Assembly: GCF_921293095.1 (NCBI RefSeq)
Contig: NC_060253.1
Coordinates: 79,955,992 to 80,019,991, forward strand
DNA from: Ischnura elegans
Lineage: Eukaryota; Arthropoda; Insecta; Odonata; Coenagrionidae
Length of the DNA stretch: 64,000 nucleotides
Reading direction: 5' to 3'
Shown one piece after another: positions 34,276 through 47,500 of this stretch. Every line of letters starts with the position of its first letter. Position 1 is the first letter of the stretch. The notes under the pieces were generated by a model. It had not been told where the DNA came from, ran no database searches, and saw nothing but the letters and a program-made list of their open reading frames with translations. The translations under genes and the position numbers were made by a program.

Positions 34276-34699
34276 GAGACGTGTTACATGAACAAAACAA
34301 GGGAGGAGTGAGGGGTCTTGAGTGCACGGGCATCTCTCAGGCTCCCCCTACTTAGAATGTGGCTCGGTGTCCTTCCTTCACGGCGTACGCTCCTGCTTCA
34401 TCAATGGCATGTGGTGAATGATTTATTCATCGCTCCGCGCGCTAAATTACTTATCCAGCCGGCCCTTTATTCCCTATGACTCTCCTTCCCTAGCCTCGAA
34501 TTTTATTCTGTTCTTTCCAATGTACACTTTATTTCGTCTTGACATTACCCTTCTCAGGCTTTCCATTCTTTTCCTGTTTCATCCTCATCTTGACTTTTTA
34601 CCATTTCCATGGTACGGCTTCTTTTTAGCAAGCGGTCTACGCAATACTTATCCCTCCCCCTGAGAGACGTACAAAAAAGAGTATATCCGTCCCCTTGAG

Positions 34700-36880
34700 G
34701 AAAAATATTATTCCGGTTATTTCCAGGTAAAAAATTTCAAGTTAGTTCTAAAGCGTAAAAATGGCTCTCTTAATAATTAGGATGTTAGTTAATGAAAATA
34801 TTATCATTGCGACATTATTTTTGAGATGGTCAAGAAAATAAAATTCTGATTTGAATCATACCAAACCATTGAAAACTTCGACCGTGATGACGCGAAAAAG
34901 AACAGCAACATGTGACTTTTTATTTGGTCAAAAGTTGAATTTTTATGTTATTAATGCACTTATTTCCTGAAAATTGAGTGAAGGGCGAAGAGTCTCTGTG
35001 AACGGATGGTATTCGTAGATCTAAGGAGAAATTTCTCTTCTTTATTTGCGGATAATATAAATTCTTAGATACTCGGCTCAGAAACATAGCTTTTTAGATG
35101 ATACTTCAAAATACCTCAAATGTAACCAAACTACCAGTTTAAAGTGATAAACTTGGTGCAAACATGTTTGCATAGTAATGATTTCACTTCAAATCAATCA
35201 GAAATGCGATTCTCATTCAAGGAATTAGAGGTTAAATTCTCATAATCAGTACTTTATTTCTGTATTTTATTTATGTTGTTCTTGCTATTTGATTGTTTCA
35301 AGAGCAAATTTTAGTTGCGAAGCCATCTTAAGGATTATTTAACACACGCATGTATTCACGCGGTGAATTTTCAATCTCTTATCACGGAATATAAACAGCG
35401 CCCACACTCTATATAGCTGTTTATTCGCTGGGGAACGTGTGTCCAGGGCTGTTTTGGCCCTGCCATCCTGGGGGGCAATCTTTCTCCTTCATCTTTTACC
35501 TGAAACCCTGCTCTCTCCGGCACTTCCCTGCCCTCATCTAGTCTCCCAGCTACCCCCCTCTTGCCCTTCATCCTTGGCTCATTGTTGCTTTTGAACAATG
35601 CGAGCATCTGCTGGCCATTGTTGCGAAAATACCTGGTTCCTTTCAGCTTCGTCTTTGCCCTCATAATTTTTTCTGAACCTCTCCCAGCACCTCCTACTCG
35701 AAAAAAAACCACCCACTTTTTTCTCCCAATTATTTTTTATGCGCTCTATGCTACCACTCCTTGTTTCCCCTCCGCGGACCCCTTCATCGTGGTCCCAGGT
35801 CATCTAATGCTTTTTCTCGGAGTACCTCCAGCAAATGTGTTCTTTTTCAGCGTTTTTATCATGCATCATTTTTTTTCGTAAATTATGACCAGGTATCAAC
35901 TAATCTTTTCATAATGAGTTACGTGCTGGTCATTTGTGGCCATCTTACTTTTCCATATTCAGTAGTTTTATTTGAGATTACAATTCTTTTGTACGTTTCT
36001 TTCTGCGATGTCAATCCCGTTGGAATTTCAGAATAGGATTTATCTTGAAAATATTTGAATCTTACGATAACTGGAATGCCGGAACTCGTTCTTTATTTCG
36101 CTCTGCTTTCTGCGTTATTCTTAGAGGAGAGTTTGGCAATCGCTCGTCATTATTAACTGACTTTATTAACTTTTCTGACTGGTAACTGCATTGATTTTGA
36201 CTAATAATTACAAATCTGCTCTTAAGTTATTGATCATTTCACCTTTGGGTATATTTTATGTTGATAACGGAATTAGTCCTCATTTCGTGAGAGTGCTGAT
36301 GACCACTTCTTCATGTGATAATTTCCATTCATAAGATTAGAGAAACATGGATTTTATTGAGAAAAAACAGTTTATTTCATCTCGACTTATGTAAATTTCG
36401 AGACGCATATTTCCTGATGTTCTAGTGGGAATTTATATGTTAATACTCATTGCAGTTTCGAGTTATTTTAAGAACTTGAAGGAATATATCCTATTAAATT
36501 GATGGTTCTGCTTCATTTATCACTGTTACATCTTCCATGGCGATACATTTTTCTCAATGAACTACCAAAGTATGACTCGATGGGTTTGTAAACAAACTTT
36601 GTATAAAACTATTGGGTATTCTGTAGAAGAAATGGCTATCTCCCTAACCTGTCATTTCAACTTAACAGAAGAAGTAGATGTTCTATACTATATTAATTCA
36701 TAAAAATAAAAGAGGGACTGCTATTATAGACTTGAAGGCATAAAAAGTATCAAATTTATGCTGGGTGGACTACGGCCGTTTTGAAAATCATGAATCATAA
36801 TATTTTGCTCGATGAACAAACCCATAGTATAAACTTTCGTTAGCTTGAATGAAAGTAAAAGGTTTTTCGTGAAAGAAAAG
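34700..36880. other. Non-coding stretch
   Basis: AT-rich, except for a CT-rich patch at 35460-35800 that yields a 113-codon antisense artefact. No gene or repeat is supported. Confidence 0.5.
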
Positions 36881-37079
36881 AATCTTATATGAAAGAAAAG
36901 ATATATCTCTCTCTGTTAGGTCTCCTCTTCGCCTCATTATTCTTTCGCGTAGTAACACTTCACTTTTTTTGTCACGCATGCGCTTTTCCCCATCTTTTGT
37001 TTCTTCCATGGTGTGACCCACAGTCTTTTCCCTCGTACAGCATTCTCCTCCTTCCTCTCCACTTTAAATCCTTCCCCGA

Positions 37080-37400
37080 AACCATTCTTTCTCGCTTTTG
37101 TTTATACCCCCGTGTGCGTGGATGTGATGGATTTGTGCGACCGGGGTATTTATCGTTTGACGGGAGCGTCGACAGGGTCTCGAGGGGGTTCACTACCGGT
37201 CTCCCGGCTTGCTTGCTTGCTCGAGCAGAGGGTGGGCGGGAGGAACATTGGAGACACGGGGCCCGTGGTACGAATTGGGGTTCCGCGTGGGAGGGTGGGC
37301 CACGGTTTCCCCGAAAACGAGTGTGGAGCCGACGAGTACGACCCATAATGTTTCAAGGGGCGAGGAAGTGGCCACGAGTTTAGCGCCACGTCCGTTCATC
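37080..37400. other. CpG-rich island
   Basis: By eye there are over two dozen CpGs in about 320 bases, against sparse CpGs in the AT-rich flanks. Open frames of 77-164 codons cross it on both strands, as expected of GC-rich DNA, and none is recognised. It follows a CT-rich block (36890-37080) with an NRF1-like CGCATGCG at 36975-36982. It may be an unmethylated promoter, a 5'UTR or an exon of an unrecognised gene. Confidence 0.45.
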
Positions 37401-37689
37401 ACTTTGAAGAACTTTTCATGCTTTTTGAGAGCTTGACTTTTTCCAAAAATGGTGATAGAAATTGTTGCATATGCCGATTTTATCTATCCTAATCATCACA
37501 TCCCCGAATTAGCTTTGATAAACGATAAAACGCATTAATAGGCAACTCATTGAAAAATAAAGGCTCTTTTTTCTGACGAATTCGATAGATTTCGCTTTCA
37601 CTCGGTGAAAATTCATGCTGAATGAAGATGAACAAACTTTATGAATTTCCACGGAATTTGTTATTGTTGGTAAATGTTTCGACACAAAG

Positions 37690-37757
37690 ACGTGCTCGAG
37701 AATGACGCCTTATCGTCGAAACGCGTCGCACAAATAAGAAAAAAATCTGTGCTAATT
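37690..37757 (+). repeat. GAAACGCGTC-type dispersed repeat, copy b
   Basis: The core GAAACGCGTC lies at 37718-37727, preceded by GAATGACGCCTTATCGTC and followed by GCACAAATAAG and an AT-rich stretch. It is diverged from copy a outside the core. Limits are approximate. Confidence 0.4.
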
Positions 37758-37759
37758 TT

Positions 37760-40120
37760 CCAAGGTTCTTTATCTTCATGCAGCCCTTTTTCTGTTTTTC
37801 CCACTAAGGAATTTTAAAAATATTTTTACTTCAGTATTCGAAATGTGGTGCTATGAAAGAATGATGAAGATAAAAATCAATCGACCTTGTAAGTAACGAG
37901 GAAATGCTGAGAAGAAAGGGAGAAAAGAGAACTCTTCTAAAAACCTAAAGAAGAATACGGAATAACTTAGTTTGCCATAATGAGGCATGTTGGCCTGATG
38001 AAAATGATCACATAAGGAAAAGTGGAAGGGAAGTTGGGCTAGGGACAGCCCCAAAATACAGTCCTGAGTTAAATGAACAGGCTATGAGGGATGTAATATA
38101 GATGAAATTCGCCACCATGAAAAGGCTAGCGGATAGGATAGAGGAATGGAGAGCTGCGTCAAACATCATAAGATTGGTGACTAATCATAATATTTACTTC
38201 CCTATATGAGGATTAGTAATGCAAAATTTATCTCATAATTGCGTATATTTGGTATAATATGGTGGCATTGACCAGTCTAACGATATCCTTATTTTACCGC
38301 GGCTGCTTAACATCAACTTAGCTGCGTAGTTTCTTCCGCCCGTAGGCATGACAGGTGGGCATGTCAAGCAGTGGTAAGTATTGGCGTCATGACGATAAGG
38401 TTTCCGAAATCATAACTGTGCGGGAAAATTTTGCACATATTTTTCTAAATATATTACCCTCTATAGCATGAACTGGTCCCATTAGAAACCGCCCTCTATA
38501 TACCTCGCCTCGTAAAAATAGCCAATGATTTAACGTCGCTGGATCTCATCGAGTTAGGACTTGGGCTGAAGCCTAGTGGTTAGATTCGGTCGTCGGAAAG
38601 CACTCCATATCATTAAAAACTTCTAAACATCCGTGGAAAAAATATTATTTTCCGCATAATTCTTAAGCGTAAGTAATGCGACTTCGAGAAATATCCCTCT
38701 ATCCCTAACTCCCACTAAAAATCGTCTCCGGCCCGCCATCTCTTCAAACATTTCCACGAAAAAGGCGGCTTATTTTCCTTCCTCTATAGGTACGCCTATT
38801 TATCTCATCTACCTTCCACTAACTTTACGTATTTATTTTCCCTCGGAAATAAAAACATATATTATACATACTAAGAACGGCTGGTACGGAGGAAAAATGG
38901 AACAAAAGTAAAACGAATGGTTGGGGAAGAAAAAAATGGGATCGTGGGAGAGCCAGGAAAAGATTGAGGAAACTCTCATTTTTTTCCTTGTCCTTCTACC
39001 TATTTTATATACATGTTCGTATACAATATGATGACGACCTTCATTACTTGTCCTCTCACCATATACCGCCATGAACTCCCAACCCTCCCTTCCCTTCTTT
39101 CTTACACTTCCTGCTACATCATATCTTTCGCTCACGATTCCTCCAGAAGCTGTTTTTTATTCTCTCCCTGCTCCTTGGCTTCTACCTTCCACTTAGGATA
39201 TTATTTCAACAAGTAGACCCTAGTAATTCCTGTTGTTACTTTAGAGCAAATATTGACAAGGGAGACTTGGTGGCTGCCTAGTATCCAAAAGCTAAAGTCA
39301 ACGTTGGAACACTCAACTTCGATAATATCCTGGGTGATAATTTCAAGTATCTTGGATAGTAAACTTTTAATCAAACCACTACTTTTTTAACATAAAGCGA
39401 CCCGGTTATCAATGAGTAATCGTCATCATTATGTGTAAATTATTATGTAACGAATTTAATGTATTGTATTAAAATTACTAGTATGTTAAACATATATAAA
39501 TATAGTAAATTATTATGTGAGCTATGATGTAAGGTAATTAGTAAGTATTGGTCACCGAAACCTGGGTGGTTTTATTTAAAAAAAAGTAGTGGATTTAGCA
39601 AAATTTTACAGTCAAAGATACCTTATGGTGGAATGCAGCACAGTTAAGAATGGGTTAGTAAAGTAGGAATGATGAAATAATTTAGTTATGTAAAGACTAA
39701 TGAATATGTTTTATTCAATTAATGGTTCGTTGTGTTCTTCGTGGGAGGTAAAATTAGTGGGAATAAAATTTTGAATCGATATAAATAACTTGAATAAAAC
39801 TAATTAGCCAAACAGGGTATCGCATTATTTCGGATTTTGAATTTATATCTTGGTCCCATTCGGAAATGGCGGAGTGTCTACACGCATACTTTGAGTATTT
39901 TTTTAACGCATCCACATATTGATAACTTGCGGAGAAGTATTATATTGATAAGTGACGAACAGCGACAGGGAAAAAGTATTTACATCAGAATTCAATACGT
40001 TTCGATTTGTACTGGCGTAATGTTGTAATAGTGAATTCACGGCGTTTATTTTTTTTCTAAATATTTTCTTCTAGAAGACACTGTGATAACAGTAATAATT
40101 CAGATTTTGGGCACATTCAG
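37760..40120. other. Non-coding AT-rich stretch
   Basis: A CT-rich patch lies at 39040-39200. CTGAAGCCTAGTGGTTAGA at about 38567 is weakly box A-like but has no box B. Nothing else was seen. Confidence 0.5.
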
Positions 40121-40129
40121 AAAGGTTAA

Positions 40130-40215
40130 GCAAGTTACGTTTGGCTTGTGTTAACGGGGCACAAAGCATCTCTATGGAGACCCAGACTGGGTTAAAATCC
40201 CAGTCGTCACCCCTT
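40130..40215 (+). mobile_element. Probable tRNA-SINE relic
   Basis: A box A-like TGGCTTGTGTTAAC (40142-40155) is followed at tRNA spacing by CCCAGACTGGGTTAAAATCC, which holds a box B-like core (40190-40200) with the central C changed to A. The CCAGACTGGG...CCCAGTC arrangement resembles a T-arm context. No tail or second copy was found, so this is either an old SINE head or a tRNA-like coincidence. Confidence 0.35.
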
Positions 40216-41093
40216 CTGCACTCCCCTGCCACCTTGCGGGCGATAAGGGAAGGCTTCGTCATAGGTTGGCGGTTCTTATGGTTCCGCGCCTCCGTATTAG
40301 GCAGGTCTTCCCTGATCAGGTCTCTTAGTCCATTTCTCAGCACCTTTTCTCTCTAACCAGTTCCCTTGATAATCCCAGGCGCGCATCGCATCCCCTATAC
40401 CCGGAAAACTCCGCGCGTAAAAATCCGACGCGCGATCTTTTTTTTTATTTATCGCCTCCTTTTTTATACATCCGATGGTACATACAAGGGGAGGAGGCTG
40501 AGGAAAGAGTGGGGTGAGGAAAAATAGAAAATTTCATTAGGGAATATTGCTCACCTTGGTAGGTTATAAAGTTCGTGCCGTAAACCATATTTGTGCGTGT
40601 ATGCCGAGCAAAGGTGCGTTACATCCTCCGCTGTGAGGGTTTGTTGTGGATTGTATTTTATTTATTTTTTTTTAAGTTTAGGTGATGAGAATTTGCGTGT
40701 CTGCGTTCTTCGTTTCTTTTTTACTCTCGTTTTTTCCTGTCTTCATCTTTCCCATGTGTGCCATATGGGTCCGTGTTGGATCTCCGAGGTGCTCGTTACC
40801 ATATAGCGGTCATGACCGATTTCATCTTCTCCGGGATACCTCATTTGAGACCGAGGAGCATGTTTATGGCTGCTTTACGCGTTCGTATGTGTTGAAGATA
40901 AGCATTCTTTGAGCCCGAAGCAGTCCCGGGGTTTAATATAGCGCCTTGTATTGTGTGTTTTTGGTAAAAGAATGTTCAGCTCAACATTACGCGTAGTTAG
41001 ACCAAATATATATAACGAAGTATATAGTCATAGTATAAAAAGTAATATAGTCATAGTATAAAAAAACGCATAGTTGGTCCATAACGCATAGTT

Positions 41094-41298
41094 TACCGGC
41101 CTCGGTGGCGGCGGGGTAAAGTCCTCGCCTGCCTAACCAAAGGCTGCGGGTTCGAGCCCCGCCTGGGTAAGTTACCCTAATCCAGGGCATGGATGCTTGT
41201 GCCTGTTCGATTCTTAAAATGTTATCGAAAACCCCTATGTTAAGGCCAAATAGTGCTGTTTTCAGAGGTGTGGAAATAAATAAACAAATAAATAAACA
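41094..41298 (+). mobile_element. tRNA-derived SINE, copy 2
   Basis: This is the same family as the element at 4436-4627. The head reads GGCCTCGGTGGCGGCGGGGT, with box B GGTTCGAGCCC at 41149-41159. The body includes CAGGGCATGG, shared with copy 1, and the 3' end is a simple AAATAAATAAAC-type repeat. It sits just downstream of short local duplications: TATAGTCATAGTATAAAA occurs twice at about 41023-41063, and ACGCATAGTT twice at about 41066-41092. Box B is closer to consensus than in copy 1, so this copy may be younger. Confidence 0.8.
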
Positions 41299-41940
41299 TC
41301 AGAAGTAAGAATAAGCGAGAATGAAAAGCATATAGTTTATTCTAGCATTTATTCATTGATAGTTGTGAAATCCTAAGAATGCTGTAATGCAGCTCTCGAT
41401 ATTTCCAGCCAGTTTCATTAGTTTCGTGACGTCCTTCTTCGAAATATTCTTTTTCATCTGCCCTGAGTACTACAAGCCCCCACTTTGCCTTGCGAAATTC
41501 CTCCTAACTTAATAACAAAAACGAAAGAATTGTTATATGGATTTCAAAGATGGATATATCGAGACTAGAACAGTGCAATCCCTCCAATCCTCCGGAAGAA
41601 GAGATTATGTAAGCATCAAAATGCGGTTTGTCTATAATCTTTTTTTATAGAAAGATTTTTCCTTAGGCATTAATTTTAGTTCAATTAAAATGTTAAAAAT
41701 TATGAAATGGCTAATTAAAATTAGACTTTAAATTTCATGTGTTTCCAGAAGCATTGTACAGACAGATATGCTTGAAAGAGTTGCAATGCTATGTTAATCT
41801 AAGTAAACCTAAGTTTCTCACACATGTATTGTGTAATAAAATTGTTGAATATATCGTATATCCCTATAAACTTTACGAAAAACCTTTCTACTCCAAAGAG
41901 CAATCATAAAAGAATGGTGCGGTTTCAGTAATCCATTGGA

Positions 41941-42130
41941 AAGTAGTAGGGATGGGGTGGCAGAAATTTTTCAGGGGCCGCCCGATCCCTGATTGAGTGC
42001 CTTAAGGAGGGCACTTCAAGTGCAGTATTCCGTCCGTCGGATGGAACGTTAAACCAATATCTACTTGGCACCTTTCTTTAGGAGTAGGCTAATGCCAACG
42101 CCGAGTTTCTTTCTTTTCGGGCGACTAAGG
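41941..42130 (+). repeat. Possible dispersed-repeat 3' segment
   Basis: GTCCGTCGGATGGAACGTTA, AACC, and then AGGAGTAGGCTAATGCCAAC with GCCGAGTTTCT resemble a GTCCGTCGGATGGGACGTTA-type repeat that I recall from several invertebrate genomes. There is no second copy in the window, so this rests on memory. Confidence 0.35.
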
Positions 42131-42139
42131 ACGCACATT

Positions 42140-45100
42140 GATATTTATTGATTATGTAAAAAAAGCTTGAGACGAAAAATTCTATAAACGAAAAACATTA
42201 ACTGATAGTAATTCTGTTGTCATTACAACCATGTTCAAAAATGTACCATTCTTTCCCTATAACCCTGTATTTCTCAAATTTACTGAATACTTATTCCCTC
42301 GAGTAGATGTATGGATTCAGCGTACATTGCACCAAAGTGGGAAAATAAGAGTACTTAATCCTTTTTCTGCTAAAACATCATTCTCCCCTCTTCCCTCACT
42401 TAAAACCCACTCATGAACTCTTTTCAGTGTGTTGGCAATGAGTTTGAGTTTAAAGAGATATCTCTTGGGCCGAATAAAGCACGGTTGTTTTCAATTCTGC
42501 GGAAAATAAGATGTGTGTGGGGACTTGCGCTTCGGCTGGAGTGAGAACCAAGCGAGTAGTAAGGAGTTCGCTGTAGGTATAGGAAGAAGAAATCGAGAGA
42601 TTCCATCAAAAATCTTTTCCCATCCATTTGAGCCATTCCAATCACTTTTCTCTTTCTCGCCAACCCCTTCAAAAAAACCTCTTCCAACTTCTTCTCGCAA
42701 TCTTTCTCCATTCTTCTCCTTAATCCAAGGCTCACGTCTTGTAATATCTTCCCCCTCGCCTCGCGCGGAATTGTGGGACTTGAAAATAGGATTCTCTTCT
42801 TCTTCTTCTTCATTCTGCACGCCATTCAATTGTGGAACTCGTCAAAATCCCCACACTCCTCGCGAAGGCATACAGGTTTACCGTATCATTCCGTAAAAAT
42901 ATTTGCCAAAAAGAGCGAAATCTCCCACTCGTTTCTGTCGGGATAATGTGAAAATAATGCATTTAAATTTTGTTTGGCTCCATTATTGCACAAGAAACGG
43001 AGGGAATAGCTTTGATGACAAATGTGAGCCATCATTTTCCATTGCTATAATGTTGCTGCTGTTACTGCGTCGTTGAGCTATCAAAGGCTTAATGAAAATA
43101 ACATCTTCCATCGGTTCTTGCTTTGATTATTTCGTGCTGCTGCCATGACTCAAAAGGTCCGTGTCTATATATTAGCGATTTATACTATTATTCTCTATTT
43201 TATATGATTATTTGAATCGGTTACACGCGATTATGATGCTTAACGATATGTTAAACATATTTTATTATTATTGATTATAAATTGTGCCATAAGTTTCATT
43301 TGATAGAGCCGTTCATTTAGAGTTCGTACATTCTTCAGTAGGTAAAAATTTGCGCTGAGTCTAGCCAATCGCAAGTGGTGCAATTTTTTAAATTGGAAAT
43401 ATGTGCTATTTTATGTAAAGCAAACAACATTAATAAGCATAGATAGACGTTCGGAATTGGCATATATATATAATTAATAATTTTTCCGTCCAGGTAAATT
43501 GTCAAATTACAATTGCCTTTCCTTTAGCGTTGTATGCAGTTGAATCACGTAATTTTCATTTCGCCTTTCATATTTAACAAACTTGGGAATGCCTCCGCTG
43601 GTATTTTATGCCGATGAAAATTAATTATTTTATTTCAGAAAAACAAATTTTTACGATCAATTCATTGTCATCGTGACCCAAAAAATGAAATATATTCCTT
43701 AATTTTTGACACAAGTCTCATCGCTAATATATTTGAGCCCCTTTTTCCTTTCTTTGTTTGTGAAATCAGCGGAACTTTTCGTCATGTGAAGAATTTACTA
43801 TTGCATAGATAAAGGCGTATGACGAAAATAAGTATAAATGAAGTGAAGCGGATGAGTGTTCATTATTCTTGCTAATGAATGTAGCACAAATTGGAGTTTA
43901 TTCTAGGTTTTGACTGATGATACGCTGTCAGATGAATTGTTGGATACAAAATACAAGCCTTTGGCACGAAAAATGTGGCAATAAAAAATAAAACCGAGCT
44001 CATTCAAGTAGAAATATTAGAAGGGAAATAAGTTGTTTTATATTATTTGGCAATGAATTTGATTGATTCGAACATTTCCTCCATCTTTCAGTGTGCGATT
44101 CCGCATTTGAACTTGGCTTTCTCTCCGCTCTTAAGGTTGGTACTAACACATTCTTTCATGCTGCTTTCAAATTCTCTTTATTTCGGGTGCAATCATTGCG
44201 GGCTTTGGCCATGTCTAGAGTGCGACGCTCATTGCCAAATAAATGCACGATCTTTTATCTAAGACTCAGATGATAAAAAATGTTAAGCATGTAATTTTAT
44301 ATTTTGATTTTAGATTACCGTACCTAGAAAGCCACTGAATAATAGTTTGGAAAGAGCTTATTTATAAAAAATAATACCGGAAGAAAGTTTGTAGACAAAA
44401 GTCAATAATACTTAGCTATATAAAATTAATTCTCTATTAATTTTTGATACGACTACTAACTTGCTTTGGAATACATCGGAATATGTGCAAATTGTGTACT
44501 CTTGGATAAAACTCCAGCCTCAAAATTTTGCTTTGACCCGTTTGTATATAATCTTTTCAATATTTATTGGGTCATCAAGTTTTGTGGTGAAGTTAAGGAA
44601 GTGGTGATTTGGGGAGGTAGGGAATTGGTCCACCTTAATCTTTGCTTTTAGTATAGAACCACATAGCTATATTAGTTTTCATTTTACTACGATAACTGTA
44701 TTAATTTTAGTTTAAGTTCGTCCGGGACAAATTGTCAATGCATTAAGTTTCACCTCAACATACCATCCGTGATGTGCCCCGTCCCTGATGTGACGCATAA
44801 TTTGCTAAATATAAAATGCTGAGATATTTTTAGTCTCACTAAAGTTGAGTTGATATGAATATTTTGAGCTTTGCGATTTCGATGCAGACTATCAAGTAGG
44901 TACTCCAACAAAAAATGTTAACTCATCGAGACTAAGCGTTTTTTTCTGGCTATTAATGCGACATTGGTAAAAATTTTTGATTCCATGCCCCGTCCAGATA
45001 ACGCGTATGACGATGTCGGCTGTCTCCTTTCATTGGTCCAATTCCAGACATGGCTGACATATGCCCCCATGTATTGTGTCCACTCCCCTGAAATTCGTAT

Positions 45101-46650
45101 TCATTTGAATGACATTTCGAAACATTAAGCATATTGCTTCGCTGCTTTTTTCCTCTCGCATATAATGGCTCGGAAATTTTTTTTTATTCCACGGCGGGCA
45201 GACGTGGGGTCCAGCTGGAAGGACACATGTAGATATATACACACACACGCCCGAGCATAGTATACAAATCCCTCTGCCCTATTCACGTACTCCTTTTCAA
45301 CGGAAAAAATGCATGAATGTAGAAATATTCAAGATTCGCTAAAAGGTCGTGGCGATCCTTACGAAAAGGGTTAGGTGCCATTTTAAAATTCGTAACGGAG
45401 TCAAATGTTTTGTGTTTGGGGTAGTTTTTTTTTTGTTCCCCGGTCCATGGTCAGAGGTCCCCACCCGGTGTCCCAATGGGGGTGTGGTCGGCTAGCCAGG
45501 AGGCAGGGCCATAGGCAGACAATTCTGGCGTGGTCGGACAAACCGAGGCGAGGTATTGGTCTTCCGAATTAATAGGATAAAGGTATGATTTACTGCATCG
45601 CCTTTTCAGATATCCCCAACCCTTATTTTTTTTGCTCGCTTCCAGTTGCTTCTTAAATTGCTTCGTAACTGATTCCTTCTCTTTATATGGAGGGCATTGG
45701 TGACACCGGACGAAACGTGCCCAGTGTTGGATTATAGGGTATCAGCAGCTGCCACGTGAGGGGGATTATTTTTTTTAAGTCATAAAAATCGTGTCCATTT
45801 TCCAAATGGCCATTACCTTCGTCCGTTCGTTGCTCAATTATTCTGACGAGCATTAAAATAAAACGCATTATTTTTGCATTTAACTCGTGGTGTATACTTG
45901 GGAGCCATTCTTGAAAATCTAGCCCATTGAACTTTGCCACTATAAACTATACACGTAGCCCATTCCACCGAAATAAACTATATTTGAAGCTACGTTTTGG
46001 CAACTTATGTAGACGTAATTTTTCGATTTTTGCTATCCTAACTAATGATTTATTCGTAAAATAATGGACATATGATCCTAAGAAAAAATGAACTTTATTA
46101 CTATGTATAATAAAGGGTTAAGTTCCATTGATTTCCATGCATAAAAATCGGTAGATTGGCTACTTGCGAAAATTCATTACCTTCGTGGAGAAAAAGGTTT
46201 GACGTACGATTTTAAAGCTGAAAATTGTCGAGCGAATCCCTGGGAAGAGAATCTTACATGCATTCAAACATTGGAATGAGAAATATTAAATTTTTCCAAT
46301 TACATTTATTAGCAGGAAATTGCTTTTAATTTGCTTGATTGAAGAAATAGGACCTTCTGTGAAATCATATTTTCCTTTTTCATATTTTTTATCATTTTGA
46401 TAAATTAGTCCTCTTTTATTTCACTTAGCTATGTTTCAAACAAAAACTTAGTGATTGGAGACTTTTTACGTTTCTTTTTTGTGAAAACTATGATTGCATT
46501 CTGAAACTTGAATTCGAAAATAAATTAAAAAGCATGCAGATATTAAAGTGTACGCTAACTGAGAAGTATACAAGGGGAAAACTAGTTCTTCGTTGGATGA
46601 AACTTAAGTAATAAACGAAACACAAATATTCATAATAAAAAAGCACAGCG
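42140..46650. other. Non-coding stretch
   Basis: AT-rich with a CT-rich patch at 42600-42830, the source of three overlapping frames of 112-133 codons. A GC-richer patch lies at 45440-45560. No gene or repeat is recognised. Confidence 0.5.
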
Positions 46651-46659
46651 CACAAGTAC

Positions 46660-47165
46660 GTGGAGACGATATGAGTGAGGTTGCTCCAGGAGCGAAGTTG
46701 CTCAGGGCAAGCGGCAGTGGTGGGGGTGGTTGGATGGAGAAGGAAAAAGCAAAAAGAAACGGCACATGGACGTAAGGATAGAGTTTATTTATGGCTGTTG
46801 TAATGGAGGTTTCTGTTCGGAAGGGGGAAGTAAAGGACGTCAAGCATGTGGGGGGGAGTTTTGGGTGGAGAGTGGATAGGGGGTGGCTCGCTCTCGGGGA
46901 TGGGGAGGTAATGCTGGGGATGTGGGAGCGTGGCAGGGGGTGTAAGGGGAGGCAGAGATGGCTGCTGCCACGGAGGCATAAAGCTCGCTTTCCTCCTCTA
47001 ATGAACAAAAGATTCCATCTTGGCCAGGCCACGCCCCTTTTCCTCTCCTTGCAGCCACCTCGTTCTCCATTTCTCCGCAAAGAAAACACTTCTCTCTCTA
47101 TTTCTTTCTTCTTCTCTTCTCAAACCTTCTCTCTCACCTTACTCTACCGCACGTTTTTGTACTTT
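46660..47165 (+). repeat. GA-rich to CT-rich polarity switch
   Basis: GA/G-rich at 46660-46960 and CT-rich from 46990. The 161- and 130-codon frames on opposite strands are low complexity. It contains the 47011-47040 motifs. Confidence 0.65.
47011..47040. promoter_or_regulatory. YY1-like and GC-box-like motifs at a GA/CT switch
   Basis: CCATCTTGG (47015-47023; minus CCAAGATGG) is YY1-like and is followed by CCACGCCCCTT (47029-47039), a KLF/Sp-like site. They lie close to where the plus strand changes from purine-rich (46660-46960) to pyrimidine-rich (46990-47160). Confidence 0.35.
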
Positions 47166-47424
47166 TCCCTCGATCCTAAATGAACCTTGTGCCCTTCTTC
47201 ACGAATTTAAATGGAATACTACGGTAATTAACTTTAATGAGATTGCGGCACTTATTAATTTTACTGTTCCACTATGCTCTTCATGATTTTTGCTGAAGTT
47301 GAAATTTTTGTGAACTTAAATAGTGGCTTTGGATAATTGACGTCCCAAATAAATCAACAGCTATCTTGTAACATATGTGGTGCGATGTGACCGAAGTTCA
47401 TAATGTTAGTTAACTATAAAATTG

Positions 47425-47500
47425 CAATGAGTATGTCGTTGAAAACGAAACGCGTCCTGCTCAAATAAATTTAGTGGAAATATTGCAATGTCATATTTAA
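47425..47500 (+). repeat. GAAACGCGTC-type dispersed repeat, copy c
   Basis: The core GAAACGCGTC lies at 47447-47456. The downstream TCAAATAAATTTAGTGGAAA parallels the AATTTGTGGAAAAG stretch of copy a better than copy b does. Limits are approximate. Confidence 0.45.

Noticed and set aside
46604..47089. 161-codon minus open frame
   Set aside because: Low-complexity Pro/Ser peptide overlapping a 130-codon frame on the other strand in a GA/CT switch block.
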